A stretch of DNA of 64,000 bases from Bog-473 sp963737745 (GCA_963737745.1 CAVTTR010000004.1:62001-126000); one strand, 5' to 3'; shown: positions 40,503 through 49,371, counted from the first letter of the stretch. Made by a program: numbers and translations. Notes: generated by a model from the letters alone, not told the origin.

Positions 40503-41204
40503 TTAAAGCCCACCACTGGTCGCACCGGCCAGTACGTGGGGTTCAGCGCCAAGAGCCCGAAGGCAGAAGCGCCAGATATAGTGCTCGTTGTCCAAAGTCT
40601 TTGGCACGCTCCAGCCGGTGGTCAACTGGGTGAACGCACTCGATACGAGTTCGTTGATTAAATGTGCGTCGCGCTCGGGGTCCTCCGAATTGATCAGGCC
40701 GGCCGTGTCGGCGGTGACGATGGCTTCCTGAAGGAGCCTGATGTTGGGCGCAAATAACGTGGCGAGCTCCTCGGGGTAGTCGTCTCGTAGGCGCCGAGTT
40801 TCCTTCATGATGGTCGAGCCGAGCGAGTCTTCGACGACTCGATTTGCGGATCGAAATAGCGTCATGACAATGATGCGGAGGCGATCGAGTGGATCGCTGG
40901 CTTCAGAGGCCTTCTGTTCCATCCGCGCCCTCTGACCGCGAACCGACTCTTCGACCACAGCGAGCATGAGGGCGTCCTTGCTACCGAAGTGACGATAAAA
41001 GGTCTGGAGGGCGACGCCCGCCCGGTCGACCAGCTCCTGCACGGTAAAGGACATGCTGCCCCCCGAATCGGAAGCTAGCTCGAGGGCGGCTTTGACGATC
41101 CGCGTAGTGGGACCAGTTGTGCGCGCCCGGGCTGCTTCCTCCGCCCGCTTCATGGATCGGTCTAAGACACGGTCCTGCCATATCGGTTGGCGGTCGTCAG
41201 TCAC
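40503..41204 (-). CDS. TetR family transcriptional regulator
   Basis: A 233-residue repressor-type regulator. The N-terminal helix-turn-helix spans about residues 33-82 (RIVKAALELA, FTVQELVDRAGVALQTFYRH, FGSKDALM). The C-terminal ligand-binding half is alpha-helical (SANRVVEDSLGSTIMKETRR, then INELVSSAFTQLTTGW) as in TetR_C proteins. A leading basic N-terminal arm (MKRAEEAARARTTGP) may contact DNA. Its own promoter contains a symmetrical site (41230-41245) and a longer inverted pair, so it probably represses itself and perhaps the operon to its left. Confidence 0.92.
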   Translation of the reverse strand: MTDDRQPIWQDRVLDRSMKRAEEAARARTTGPTTRIVKAALELASDSGGSMSFTVQELVDRAGVALQTFYRHFGSKDALMLAVVEESVRGQRARMEQKASEASDPLDRLRIIVMTLFRSANRVVEDSLGSTIMKETRRLRDDYPEELATLFAPNIRLLQEAIVTADTAGLINSEDPERDAHLINELVSSAFTQLTTGWSVPKTLDNEHYIWRFCLRALGAEPHVLAGATSGGL

Positions 41205-41212
41205 GCGTGCAC

Positions 41213-41275
41213 CTTACCAGGGTGAAGAATCAACTTCCCGGTTGAAGAGAATCTCGTTCCCTTCTCGCTGGTAAG
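41213..41275. promoter_or_regulatory. Inverted repeats upstream of the TetR gene, candidate operators
   Basis: CTTACCAG (41213-41220) is inverted by CTGGTAAG (41268-41275), 47 bases apart. Between them TCAAC (41230-41234) is inverted by GTTGA (41241-41245) with a 6-base spacer, a typical size for a TetR operator. The whole set directly precedes the regulator start. Confidence 0.5.
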
Positions 41276-41400
41276 AAGCATGAGCTCGGAGGGGTCCGGT
41301 TGTAAGTCTCCGCACTCTCGGCAGGTCATCGCAAACGCCACGAGGTAGACCGTGACGGGCGTCACGGAGCCGCCCGCCGGCTCGGACGAGATCCGCAGAC

Positions 41401-42960
41401 TTAGGCCGCTCCGGTAAGCGCAAGCTCGAGTTCCTCGAACGTCGGAGGTACTGGCCGACTCTCGGGTGTCACCTCGAGCACCTTGCCCATGTCCTCATCG
41501 TGGCCTCGCACCGAAGCCTGCATGGAAGTCTCGAGGTCAAGTTCGATTTCGGCGAAGATATGACCCTTGCGACGATTCAACGTATAGAGCCACGATCCTC
41601 CGACCAACATCCAGGCCAAGAAGATGTAAGGAAAGATGCGGATCGGGAATGGCGGGACGGGGACAAAGCTCCCGATGGTTGGAACCGCCAGGGCGACGCA
41701 GGCGATCACGGCCACCACCACATGCCGCGGCTTCAGTTCGCCCCGCTTCTTCAGGTAGACGGGGGCGGCGATGGTGATCAGGTAGTACGCAACGAGGAAC
41801 CCGAATGCCGCCAGCGTGCCCGCGTCACCGAAGCTGGTAAGCGGGTTCGTGAAGATTTCGAGGACGCAGGGCACAGCCAGAATCAAGAAAATGTACGAGC
41901 TGATGGCTTTGTACGGGGTCCGGTTCTTCTCGTGCACCTGGCCCAGCTCTTTCGGGAAAACCGAGTGGTGGGCCATCGAGAAGATGATGCGCGAGCCCGC
42001 GTTCAGACACGACAGCGTTAGGGAGAAGAAGCTCACCATGGCGCCGAGTGCGACCGGCACCTTGAAAAAGCCGACCCCGTACGCCTTGGACAGGAAGGTG
42101 AGGGGTGCGGCCAAGCTGCTCAAACTGACGTGACTGTGCGTCGCACCAAACACCTCGACGTAGCTCATGAAGACCATGAACGCTCCGGTGAGCAGCAAAC
42201 TCGCAATCACCGCCCTCGGAATGTTCTTCAGTGGCTTTCGGGCCTCCCCGCCCAGGGTGGTGGCGCTCTCGAACCCGACCAAGGAGAAGACGGTGATGAC
42301 GACGGCCAGACTGAGGTCGTGAAGGGTCATCCCGTGCACCTTTAGCTGTGCCGTATCCGTCGGGAAGCCGTGCTTGAAGAGGATGACGCAGGCCAACGCA
42401 ACGATGCACGCGACCGAGATCGCCTCGAACAACAGCGTCAACAACGAAGAGATCTTGATGTCCTTGTACGCAACGAGCCAACACAGCGCCGCAGAGATAC
42501 AGAAGAAGATCACGGGTGGGATGGTTGTATGAATGCCCATCGACGAGACCACCTGGGCGGCGAAGATGGAAAACCCGGTAAGTCCGGCTACGCCGATGAA
42601 CGTGTAACACCAGATAAGCGACCAGCCCGACATGACCCCAGCCGCTGGGCCTAGCCCTTTGGCCGTGTAGCCATACATCGAACCGGGTAGAGCCGAGCGC
42701 TTGGCGAACTGATTCAGACAGAAGACGACGAACAACAGCATTATCGTTCCAAACGCGTACGCCAGCCACGTCCCCTCGCCCGAGTCACCGAAGGCAAGAG
42801 GAATGATCAACACTGCCGTCATGGTCGGTGAGATCAACGCCACCGACTGCGCCATAACCGTTGGGAATCCCAGTGCCCGCGACTTCAGTCGATGTTGCAC
42901 CCCCTGGCTGCCCTCTATCGAACTCTCGGCGGGTATTCGGGTGGCCTGAATCGTTTCCAT
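41401..42960 (-). CDS. APC-superfamily amino acid permease
   Basis: A 519-residue inner-membrane transporter. About 12 hydrophobic segments begin at PTVMAQSVALISPTMTAVLI and include the half-broken helix GSMYGYTAKGLGP and the conserved VFSLVGFESATTLGGEARKP that the APC fold uses for substrate. Family members exchange or take up amino acids, polyamines or related amines. I chose the ATG at 42960 because AAGGAG lies 7 bases upstream. The gene is downstream of a regulator/peptidase pair on the same strand with a repeat-rich gap. Confidence 0.92.
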   Translation of the reverse strand: METIQATRIPAESSIEGSQGVQHRLKSRALGFPTVMAQSVALISPTMTAVLIIPLAFGDSGEGTWLAYAFGTIMLLFVVFCLNQFAKRSALPGSMYGYTAKGLGPAAGVMSGWSLIWCYTFIGVAGLTGFSIFAAQVVSSMGIHTTIPPVIFFCISAALCWLVAYKDIKISSLLTLLFEAISVACIVALACVILFKHGFPTDTAQLKVHGMTLHDLSLAVVITVFSLVGFESATTLGGEARKPLKNIPRAVIASLLLTGAFMVFMSYVEVFGATHSHVSLSSLAAPLTFLSKAYGVGFFKVPVALGAMVSFFSLTLSCLNAGSRIIFSMAHHSVFPKELGQVHEKNRTPYKAISSYIFLILAVPCVLEIFTNPLTSFGDAGTLAAFGFLVAYYLITIAAPVYLKKRGELKPRHVVVAVIACVALAVPTIGSFVPVPPFPIRIFPYIFLAWMLVGGSWLYTLNRRKGHIFAEIELDLETSMQASVRGHDEDMGKVLEVTPESRPVPPTFEELELALTGAA

Positions 42961-43028
42961 TTGGTTGCTCCTTACCTCGAACAAGGACGGAATGGGATGG
43001 CTTACCTTCAACATACGGATGGGCGATT

Positions 43029-43102
43029 TCCGGAAAACATCCGGACCGTTAACGCTCTATAAACAAGGTTGAATCAGGTGAAACTGGTGAAAACAAGTGA
43101 AA
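43029..43102. promoter_or_regulatory. Repeat-rich region upstream of the permease
   Basis: TCCGGA occurs at 43029-43034 and 43040-43045 (itself palindromic, 11 bases apart), and GTGAAA occurs three times at 43078, 43087 and 43097, nearly one DNA turn apart. The region lies between the permease start and the M24 peptidase end. It may be an operator for the neighbouring XRE-cupin regulator. Confidence 0.35.
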
Positions 43103-43228
43103 GAACTTCGCCAGGCGCGTGACATCGAGGCCCTCTGATGGAGGAGCGATTCACGATGACCAAACCTGCTGGTACTCCCGAGAGATACGCAGGACCTTGC
43201 CTGCGGAAGGAGGAACCGATCGTTTCGC

Positions 43229-43929
43229 TTACGGGAGGGTTCCGGGGGGAAACGATTGGTCGTCTAGGAGCAAGTCCTCGTAGAAGGCACCGAACGTCTT
43301 GTCGGGATGGGCGATGGCAATTTCGAGCACCCACAAGTTCGGGGCGGGCCGGAACCCCACCTCCGCCATGGGGCCGTCGTAGTGAGCCGAGTGCGGATAG
43401 TCGGACAACCGATGTCCCGAGAGATCCATATTCAACTTCCATCCGAAGTCTTCGGTTGTCTTTATGGCGAAATCGTACAATTCAACGCCCGTTATTTGTT
43501 CGTTGAACCATTTGGCACGGACTATTTCCCAAATCTCACGTACGTCTGATTTTGCCTTGAGATGAAGAGGGTTTTCACCGAACACGAAGGTGTCGCCCGC
43601 ATCTCCCTCGAAGTCGCCATAGACAGGCCCGATGTCGATGAAGAAGAGATCATTTTCCTGGAGGACGATCCCGGGCTCGGAGCGCTCCATAAAGTCCTTG
43701 GTGGTATTCGATCCGCAGCGCACGATGATGTGGTGCCACCCGCGGCGCATGCCGAGCTCACCCAGCGTCGTGCGTGCGATCTCCTTCGCCTTGTCCTCGG
43801 ACATGCCAGGAGTGATCTGCCGGCGATCATGTGAACGGCTTTACGGGTCCGGGCCCGAACCGCCATGAAGTCCTCCAACTTGAAGGCAGTGCCCGTGGCC
43901 TCGAAGGTCATCGCGTCGGTGAGTGTCAT
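43229..43929 (-). CDS. M24-family metallopeptidase (creatinase/aminopeptidase fold), frameshifted
   Basis: A reconstructed protein of about 233 residues. The expected dimetal set of pita-bread enzymes is visible: Asp in LFFIDIGPVYGDFEGD, the second Asp in DAGDTFVFG, His in MDLSGHRLSDYPH, Glu in NLWVLEIAIAHP and the last Glu in GAFYEDLLL. A missing C near 43820 separates the first 35 residues (MTLTDAMTFEATGT to HMIAG) from the rest; the corrected frame reads QITPGMSEDKAKE. It lacks the N-terminal creatinase domain. Probably a small Xaa-Pro- or amidino-/ectoine-type hydrolase. It is 17 bases downstream of the XRE-cupin regulator, so cotranscribed. Confidence 0.87.
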
Positions 43930-43946
43930 TGTCCCTCCTGAGGGAG

Positions 43947-44504
43947 CTAGTGGATTTGGTGCAAATTGCGTGTGGGCTTGGCCGCTACCAACAGCACCTC
44001 GACGGGTGATTTTTCGGCTCCGAAGCGATGTGGAAGTTCGGCGTTGAAGTGAACAGCGGTGCCTGATTCGAGGAAATAGGTCGCTCCGTCGTATTCGAGC
44101 CGGAGCGTTCCATCGAGTACGTAGATCCACTCCTCGCCGGGGTGGCGCGCTGGCACCGGGGCCGGACGGTCCGCGGGAACCGTGACTCGCAGGGCGTCGA
44201 TTGCACTCGAGCCGGAATAACCACTGCACGTGGCTATCGAAAGACCGTTTGATTCTCGTCGGGGCTCGTCCGGCTCCGAAACGGTCAACGGAGTTGTCGC
44301 CCCTTGGGTCTCGCCGAAGAGGGTTCCCACTGGAACGCCAAACGCGGCGGAGAGCGCCAGGAGCGAAGCCACCGAGGGCTGTCGTTCGGAGGACTCGAGG
44401 CGGGACAAGTGAGAAATCGAAATTCCCGAGAGGTCAGCGGCCTGTTCGAGAGTGAGCCCTTGATGCTCGCGCGTGGACCGCAGGCAATCGCCGATGGTCG
44501 TCAT
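43947..44504 (-). CDS. XRE-type HTH plus cupin transcriptional regulator
   Basis: A 185-residue regulator with an XRE/Cro DNA-binding head (residues about 5-60: LTLEQAADLSGISISHLSRL and a recognition helix) followed by a cupin effector domain (residues about 110-180: GEEWIYVLDGTLRLEYDG, YFLESGTAVHFNAELPHRF). PuuR-like proteins of this design sense amino acids, polyamines or aldehydes and repress adjacent catabolic genes. I chose the ATG at 44504, preceded by AGGAG; upstream in-frame ATGs lack this. It is the first gene before the peptidase and permease, consistent with control of an amino-compound pathway. Confidence 0.9.
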   Translation of the reverse strand: MTTIGDCLRSTREHQGLTLEQAADLSGISISHLSRLESSERQPSVASLLALSAAFGVPVGTLFGETQGATTPLTVSEPDEPRRESNGLSIATCSGYSGSSAIDALRVTVPADRPAPVPARHPGEEWIYVLDGTLRLEYDGATYFLESGTAVHFNAELPHRFGAEKSPVEVLLVAAKPTRNLHQIH

Positions 44505-44643
44505 CTGCGTGGCTCCTGCTTCCATGCCTGCAAGGTACGCCCCAAATGCCTCAGAGGCAACATGAGTTTGCGGCAATTAACATTGCCGAAATGGAGGGTC
44601 GGCGGTCTCACGCGCTGCGGGCGCTGCGGCAGAGCGTTGAAAT

Positions 44644-45159
44644 TCACCAACTGCCGCGATGGACTACCTCCTCGAAGGGCCGGCGGTCGGGAGTGAGAAT
44701 GGCTTGCAGCGGTCGATCGGCCGGGTAACCAAGCGCAACCATGTAGGCACACGTGTGCGTGGCGGGAAGGCCGAGAATACGCTGGCAGGCCTCCTGGTCA
44801 CCCACGGCGGAGTGACCGCTCCCGATTCCGAGGTCGGTGGCGGCCAGCAGCATGGCCATGGTTGCTTGGCCCAGGTCGTATTGGTCGATCATCCGGTACC
44901 GCTCGGACTCGGGCTCGGGGAGGACCAGGACTACCGCCGCCTTGGCCGTGGCGAGATGTCGAGCCCCCACCCACACGGTCGCGAGCTCACGAAGCTGCTC
45001 GGGTTCGGTGACCAAAATAAAATCCCATTTTTGGCGATTTGACGCAGAGGGAGATCGCCATCCTGCTTCGAGGATTCGATTGAGGTCGTCGTCGGTCAGC
45101 GGACGATCGTCGTAGCTGCGAACGTTGCGACGAGCTCGAATGGCGTCCCAAGTCTCCAT
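44644..45159 (-). CDS. Nitroreductase family FMN oxidoreductase
   Basis: A 171-residue flavoprotein, short for the family. The N-terminal FMN-binding segment is AIRARRNVRSYDDRPLTDDD, the middle has WRSPSASNRQKWDFILV, and GSGHSAVGDQEACQRILG and MVALGYPADRPL follow. Its mature form should dimerise and bind FMN, reducing quinones, nitro compounds or enoates with NAD(P)H. The ATG at 45159 begins at the family-like METWDAIRARR, while the in-frame extension to 45279 has no similarity. It lies between the regulator and the MaoC-like gene. Confidence 0.85.
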   Translation of the reverse strand: METWDAIRARRNVRSYDDRPLTDDDLNRILEAGWRSPSASNRQKWDFILVTEPEQLRELATVWVGARHLATAKAAVVLVLPEPESERYRMIDQYDLGQATMAMLLAATDLGIGSGHSAVGDQEACQRILGLPATHTCAYMVALGYPADRPLQAILTPDRRPFEEVVHRGSW

Positions 45160-45211
45160 GCGTTGCAAATCTATTGGCAGTACACCGCTGGGGGTCCCGG
45201 ATCCTCGAAGG

Positions 45212-46063
45212 TCAGTCTCGTACTTCGATCCGGCCGTGCCGCAGTACAGCCACGTCACCGGAGAAGGCCTCGAACGCACAGGAGCGTAACCCTTGGTCCG
45301 TCTTTCCTACCTCATAGACAGAAAGTTGGATCGCGTCCCCAGGAAAGGTGGGTGAGGCAAAACGCACGGCAATGCGAGCGACGCGACGAGGATCGCCGTC
45401 TGCGGCCAGCTCGATCAGGCCACGGGTCGTCACACCCAGGGTACAGAGGCCCTGGTTGAACTTGCGGGGGAAGCCCAATCCCACGGCGACCTCATCACTC
45501 ACGTGCATCGGAGATCGGTCACCCGAGGCGCCGGCGTAGCGGAACGTCTGATCCTGCGTGGTGGGCAAAGAAAGCGATCCGATGAGGCTGGAGCGAGCGG
45601 ACTCGGGAAAATTGTGGTCTGCGAGTTGATCGCCACGGTCCCCACCAGTGGCTGGCCCTCGCATCAGGGACGACCAGTACTGCTCAATCACCACGTCACC
45701 GGCATCATCGCGGCTGATGAGACGTACAACGATGTTCATTCCGGCCTTGCTGGTCGTCACCGCGCAGCGCTCGGCGGTGGTGTGGAGGTGCGTGCCGGGC
45801 TCTATCGGCTTGTGAATGTAGAGGTCATGTGTGCCGTGTACGCCACCGATCGATCCGCGCATGGCCTCGCGCGGCAGCGCGGCTACGCCCATGAAGGCGC
45901 TAAAGGCCGGTACCACGGCGTAGGTGGGCGGTGTCGCACGGCCGTCCAGGTAGAGCGGATTGGGATCGTTGGTGGCATGGGCAAACGCCACTATCTCGTC
46001 GGCATCGCAATACGCCTTGACGGGATGGGTGGGCTGCTTCAGGGGTACCAGGGTGCTGTCCAT
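45212..46063 (-). CDS. MaoC-like (R)-specific enoyl-CoA hydratase, two hot-dog domains
   Basis: A 283-residue double hot-dog protein. The C-terminal hydratase-2 motif is intact: FRYAGASGDRSPMHVSDEVA has the catalytic Asp-x4-His (D...H), and NQGLCTLGVTTR is the usual substrate-binding strand. The N-terminal repeat (HATNDPNPLYLDG) has Tyr in place of the catalytic His, so only the second unit should be active, as in multifunctional hydratases. It hydrates a trans-enoyl-CoA to the 3(R)-hydroxyacyl-CoA. A paralogue lies at 58132. Confidence 0.9.
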   Translation of the reverse strand: MDSTLVPLKQPTHPVKAYCDADEIVAFAHATNDPNPLYLDGRATPPTYAVVPAFSAFMGVAALPREAMRGSIGGVHGTHDLYIHKPIEPGTHLHTTAERCAVTTSKAGMNIVVRLISRDDAGDVVIEQYWSSLMRGPATGGDRGDQLADHNFPESARSSLIGSLSLPTTQDQTFRYAGASGDRSPMHVSDEVAVGLGFPRKFNQGLCTLGVTTRGLIELAADGDPRRVARIAVRFASPTFPGDAIQLSVYEVGKTDQGLRSCAFEAFSGDVAVLRHGRIEVRD

Positions 46064-46181
46064 TGCTTTCCTCGCTCAGTCGGTCACATCAAGGCGTGCA
46101 TATCGTCGCCCACGGCAGCCTAGGAGCTTGATGGTCCCCCGTCTATTGTCGGCGCGCACGAGAACGTCGAGGATATCTTCC

Positions 46182-46298
46182 TCAAAACTCCACTTCCGGT
46201 GCATCCGGGTTGTCCGGCGGACCGATGACCTCGGGGGCCTCTTCTTCTGAATCAGGATGGTCGGGAGCTTCTTCCTCGTCGTGCCACGTCTGGGTCAT
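46182..46298 (-). CDS. Very small acidic protein (38 residues)
   Basis: A 38-residue ORF starting at the ATG at 46298 with a textbook AGGAGG ribosome binding site 6 bases upstream. The product begins MTQTWHDEEE, is made largely of Asp, Glu and Pro, contains repeated APxV-type phrases and ends DAPEVEF. No Cys, no signal peptide. It lies 62 bases after the end of the short-chain dehydrogenase. The ribosome binding site and composition favour a real gene. It does not match the mycofactocin precursor C-terminus. Function unknown. Confidence 0.5.
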   Translation of the reverse strand: MTQTWHDEEEAPDHPDSEEEAPEVIGPPDNPDAPEVEF

Positions 46299-46359
46299 GT
46301 GCGTCCTCCTCGGAATCAAAGCGTATCGAGCAGCAGTTCTCGACGGTTGCTCTTCTGAT

Positions 46360-47154
46360 TTAGAAGTTGGTGCCGCCGTCGATGTTGATGACCGCTCCTG
46401 TGAGATAGCCAGCACGCGGCGAGAGCAGGAACGCAAACAGCTCACCGACCTCCTCGGGATTGCCCGGACGACCGAGGGCGACGTCCATGTGCCATTCGTC
46501 GACCATGACCTGTTCGAGCAGTCCATCGGGAGGAACGTCGCGCTGCTTGGCCAGCGCCTGTCGGAATGCCGCCAGGCTGTCAGTCTCGATCACGCCCGGG
46601 CAAACGCAATTCGCTCGCAAACCAGCCGGCCCATACGCCTTGGCAATCGTTTTCGTGAAGGCAACCACGCCGCTCTTGAGTGCAACGTATGGCAAGCGGT
46701 CGGGATGATAGGCATGGATGCCGTACGCGCCTGTGGTGACAACGTTGCCGCCTCCTGCCGCGAGGAGGTACGGGATGGCAGCGCGCACAGTCCGTACCGT
46801 GCCCATCAAGATGTCTTCGACAGCGTCCGCCCAGACTGCGTCGGAAGCCTGTTCCAAGTTGTGGTGCGACGATGACCCGGTTCCGGTCGTCACGGCGATT
46901 CCGGCCAGTCCACCCAAGGCTTCGTTCGCCTCGGCCACCAATCTGTCGGCGTCCCCGTCCCGGCTGACGTCGCCGATTAACGCGATCGTCTGTTCTCCCC
47001 CGATCCGGCCAGTTGCGGCCCGCGCTCGAACGATATCGCGCCCGGCCACGGCAACCTTGGCCCCCTCGGCCACCAGTGCGGCTGCCGTGGCCAAGCCCAT
47101 TCCGGCCGTACCCCCAACGACCAGATATCCGCGATCACGAACTCCGAGATCCAT
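46360..47154 (-). CDS. Atypical short-chain dehydrogenase/reductase
   Basis: A 264-residue SDR. The Rossmann motif is GYLVVGGTAGMGLATAAALV, the active-site Tyr/Lys pair is YVALK, and the C-terminal segment reads GLRANCVCPGVIETDS with the ending TGAVINIDGGTNF. The Ser usually about 13 residues before the Tyr is not visible; the segment reads VVTTGAYGIHAY, with Ala or Gly at that place. Such proteins may use a Thr or be non-catalytic. Start chosen at the ATG at 47154; the tiny acidic ORF lies downstream on the same strand. Confidence 0.9.
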   Translation of the reverse strand: MDLGVRDRGYLVVGGTAGMGLATAAALVAEGAKVAVAGRDIVRARAATGRIGGEQTIALIGDVSRDGDADRLVAEANEALGGLAGIAVTTGTGSSSHHNLEQASDAVWADAVEDILMGTVRTVRAAIPYLLAAGGGNVVTTGAYGIHAYHPDRLPYVALKSGVVAFTKTIAKAYGPAGLRANCVCPGVIETDSLAAFRQALAKQRDVPPDGLLEQVMVDEWHMDVALGRPGNPEEVGELFAFLLSPRAGYLTGAVINIDGGTNF

Positions 47155-47417
47155 CAGCGTCCAACGGGATCGTCTGAAGCGGACACGGGGCAAACATAGC
47201 GATAATCCTTCCCTCCTTCAACGGAACCTTGGACCGTCGTCGAAAGCTCTGTTGCTCAGCAGGATTGGCTCGCACGGAGGGGCTATTGTCCGACATTGGG
47301 GGTATGCCCGTGCAAACGGGAAGTGCCTGCTGGCCAGCATTCGCTGGAGAAACGGACCATTCTTTCGTCGCTGATTCTCCGGTAGAGAGCAGTTCACTCG
47401 ATTGAAGGAGGAACCCG

Positions 47418-48461
47418 ATGGCGACAGCAAGAGAAGCGCGGGAATGGGCTGCGGGTGGTGGCCTACACGGAATCGGTGACTCGCTCTACACACCGTTCAG
47501 CGGGCGTGACGGCGAGGACATTGATTGGGATGCGTACCGCACCCTGGTCCGCTACTGCGTCAACGACCTCCAGCACGACATGCTCTGGCTCACGAGTGGG
47601 GTGGGCGAGTGGTGGTCGCTCACCATGGAAGAGCGCAAGCTATTGCTCGAGGTCGCGATCACGGAAGCCCGCTCCGTGAAACCCGCCACGGTGATCGAGG
47701 CCTGCACAAGCGCACCATCGGCCAAGGACTGCCTCGAGCTCACACTGCACGCGCAAGAGCACGGTGCTGACATCTGCTACATCCAGACGCCGCCCATGGA
47801 AGTTCATGCCGGAGAAGGCGTCTTGCGATTCTTTGAGTATGTCGCCGACCGGACCGACATCGCCCTCGGCATGTTCAACTCGCCGTCATCGGGCAGTGTC
47901 CTCACTGCACAGGAGATGGCGGCTATCTACCACGCAATCCCGGCCGTCGTCGCCGTCAAGGAGGGCGTCATGGACAGCGTTTCGCGAACGACGGCGCTCC
48001 ACGCGTTGGCTCCGGAGCTCGTTATCTGGGAGTGCGATCTGATCGTGTACAGCGCCGGATGGCTGCAACGGGGAATCGTCGGTCCGGCCCAGCTTGGGAC
48101 GTCCGCCTACCTGTGGGAGACACCCGACAATTTGGCCTACACCCGATATTGGAACCTGATCTGGGATGGCCATCTGGCCGAGGCGGCATCCTTCTCGCAG
48201 GAATCCGGGCTCGATGCACGTAGTGCCGCCATGGGTTCATGGCTGGTGCAATATCCCGGTCGGCCTGACTACTTCACGCACTGGGGCGAAGCCTTTAAGT
48301 ACGCCGCCTCGGTCATTGGCCTACCCGTTGGGGATTACCCACACTCGAGGCCGCCGCAGGGCTTGCTACCCGAAGTAGCCAAACTTCAGATCCGCACAGC
48401 ACTCGAAACGGGCGGAATGGCTGGCAAGGCGAGACTCGTTCTCGGTGGTGTCGCGGCGTGA
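47418..48461 (+). CDS. Dihydrodipicolinate-synthase-family aldolase/lyase
   Basis: A 347-residue class I aldolase of the DapA/NanA superfamily. The Schiff-base lysine is in AVVAVKEGVMDS and the Tyr-like strand reads GMFNSPSSGSV. The GxxGE-type phosphate loop is replaced by LTSGVGEWWSLT, showing this is not lysine-pathway DapA. Related enzymes split or join 2-keto acids, including aromatic trans-o-hydroxybenzylidenepyruvate-type substrates. A strong GAAGGAGGAA site precedes the ATG. The PaaI thioesterase follows 56 bases downstream, and the SDR is divergent. Confidence 0.9.
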   Translation: MATAREAREWAAGGGLHGIGDSLYTPFSGRDGEDIDWDAYRTLVRYCVNDLQHDMLWLTSGVGEWWSLTMEERKLLLEVAITEARSVKPATVIEACTSAPSAKDCLELTLHAQEHGADICYIQTPPMEVHAGEGVLRFFEYVADRTDIALGMFNSPSSGSVLTAQEMAAIYHAIPAVVAVKEGVMDSVSRTTALHALAPELVIWECDLIVYSAGWLQRGIVGPAQLGTSAYLWETPDNLAYTRYWNLIWDGHLAEAASFSQESGLDARSAAMGSWLVQYPGRPDYFTHWGEAFKYAASVIGLPVGDYPHSRPPQGLLPEVAKLQIRTALETGGMAGKARLVLGGVAA

Positions 48462-48517
48462 CGTTTGGCCGCTACGTCGGCCAGCCACGGAATTTTCGTT
48501 GATATGTTTGCTGTCTG

Positions 48518-48952
48518 ATGTCGATCCCCTCCGAAGCCTCAGACGCAGTGCAATCCGATGATGAGACGGAACACTTCTTTCAGCGTTTCCGCACGCGCGA
48601 CGTCCCATGTCCGGAGGGTCACCTTGCCGTCGAACTGGACCTCCGCCCCGAACTGACGAACATTCGCGGAGCCCTCAACGGAGGGCTGATTTGCCTACTC
48701 GTCGATACCTGCGCCGGACGTCTGGCCTATCTCTTGTGCGACCACGAGAATGGGTACAGCAACGCGACGTCCGATCTCACCGTTCACTTCCTCTCCCCCG
48801 TCTCGGTCGGGCCGGCCCGAGTCGAAGCTCGAGTCCTGCGAGCAGGCCGCTCGACATTCGTACTCCAAGTCGATGTGACCGACGTGGGCCGCAACAACAA
48901 ATTAGCAGCCGTGTCCACCATTGCCTTCAGAGTCGTTGCACCTAGGTCCTGA
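48518..48952 (+). CDS. PaaI-type hot-dog thioesterase
   Basis: A 144-residue single hot-dog protein. The core reads RGALNGGLICLLVDTCAGRLAYL, where the Asp of LVDT is in the position of the PaaI/4HBT catalytic residue, followed by TSDLTVHFLSPVSVGPARVEA. It should hydrolyse an acyl- or aryl-CoA as a tetramer in the cytoplasm. No strong ribosome binding site is visible. It follows the DHDPS-like aldolase, likely cotranscribed, and converges on a VOC gene. Confidence 0.88.
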   Translation: MSIPSEASDAVQSDDETEHFFQRFRTRDVPCPEGHLAVELDLRPELTNIRGALNGGLICLLVDTCAGRLAYLLCDHENGYSNATSDLTVHFLSPVSVGPARVEARVLRAGRSTFVLQVDVTDVGRNNKLAAVSTIAFRVVAPRS

Positions 48953-48972
48953 TTGGAAGTCCGCCCGCCGGT

Positions 48973-49371
48973 TCAAATCGGGCACATGAGCTCAAGGGCA
49001 ACGCCATCAGGGTCACGGAAGGTCAATTGATATGCATAGGAATGCTGCACGATCGGCGTGTACCGGCCGCCGCGCTCCTTGAGTACCCGTTCGATATCGT
49101 TGAGATCTGTCACGTCCGAAACCGTAAAGGAAAGGTGATCGAGTCCGGCCCTTCGCTCGTCGAAGGGCGACGACTCGGGAGTGTCGTGCTGTCGTAATAC
49201 GACCGAGATGCCACCTGGAAGGACCCCGTAGCTGAAACTGGTGGTGTCACTGCGACCCGAGGCCTGCTCCGACCATGACAACACGTCGGCGTACCAAGCT
49301 TTGCTCGCTTCCAAATCCGAAACGGTAAGGCTCACATGTGACAATGCGGTGACCGGCATGGCGGCACTCAT
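48973..49371 (-). CDS. VOC family protein
   Basis: A 132-residue glyoxalase-fold protein. Two modules begin LSHVSLTVSDLEASKAWYAD and LDHLSFTVSDVTDLNDIERV, with metal-ligand candidates His in LSHV and LDHL and the terminal Glu in DPDGVALELMCP. I start at the ATG at 49371 because the upstream frame is arginine-rich and unlike the family. It is separated by 88 bases from the dehydrogenase at 49460 on the same strand. Substrate unknown. Confidence 0.85.
   Translation of the reverse strand: MSAAMPVTALSHVSLTVSDLEASKAWYADVLSWSEQASGRSDTTSFSYGVLPGGISVVLRQHDTPESSPFDERRAGLDHLSFTVSDVTDLNDIERVLKERGGRYTPIVQHSYAYQLTFRDPDGVALELMCPI

Noticed and set aside
46182..46298. Mycofactocin or other known RiPP precursor
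   Set aside because: No Cys and no IDGMCGVY-like end; no maturase in the window.
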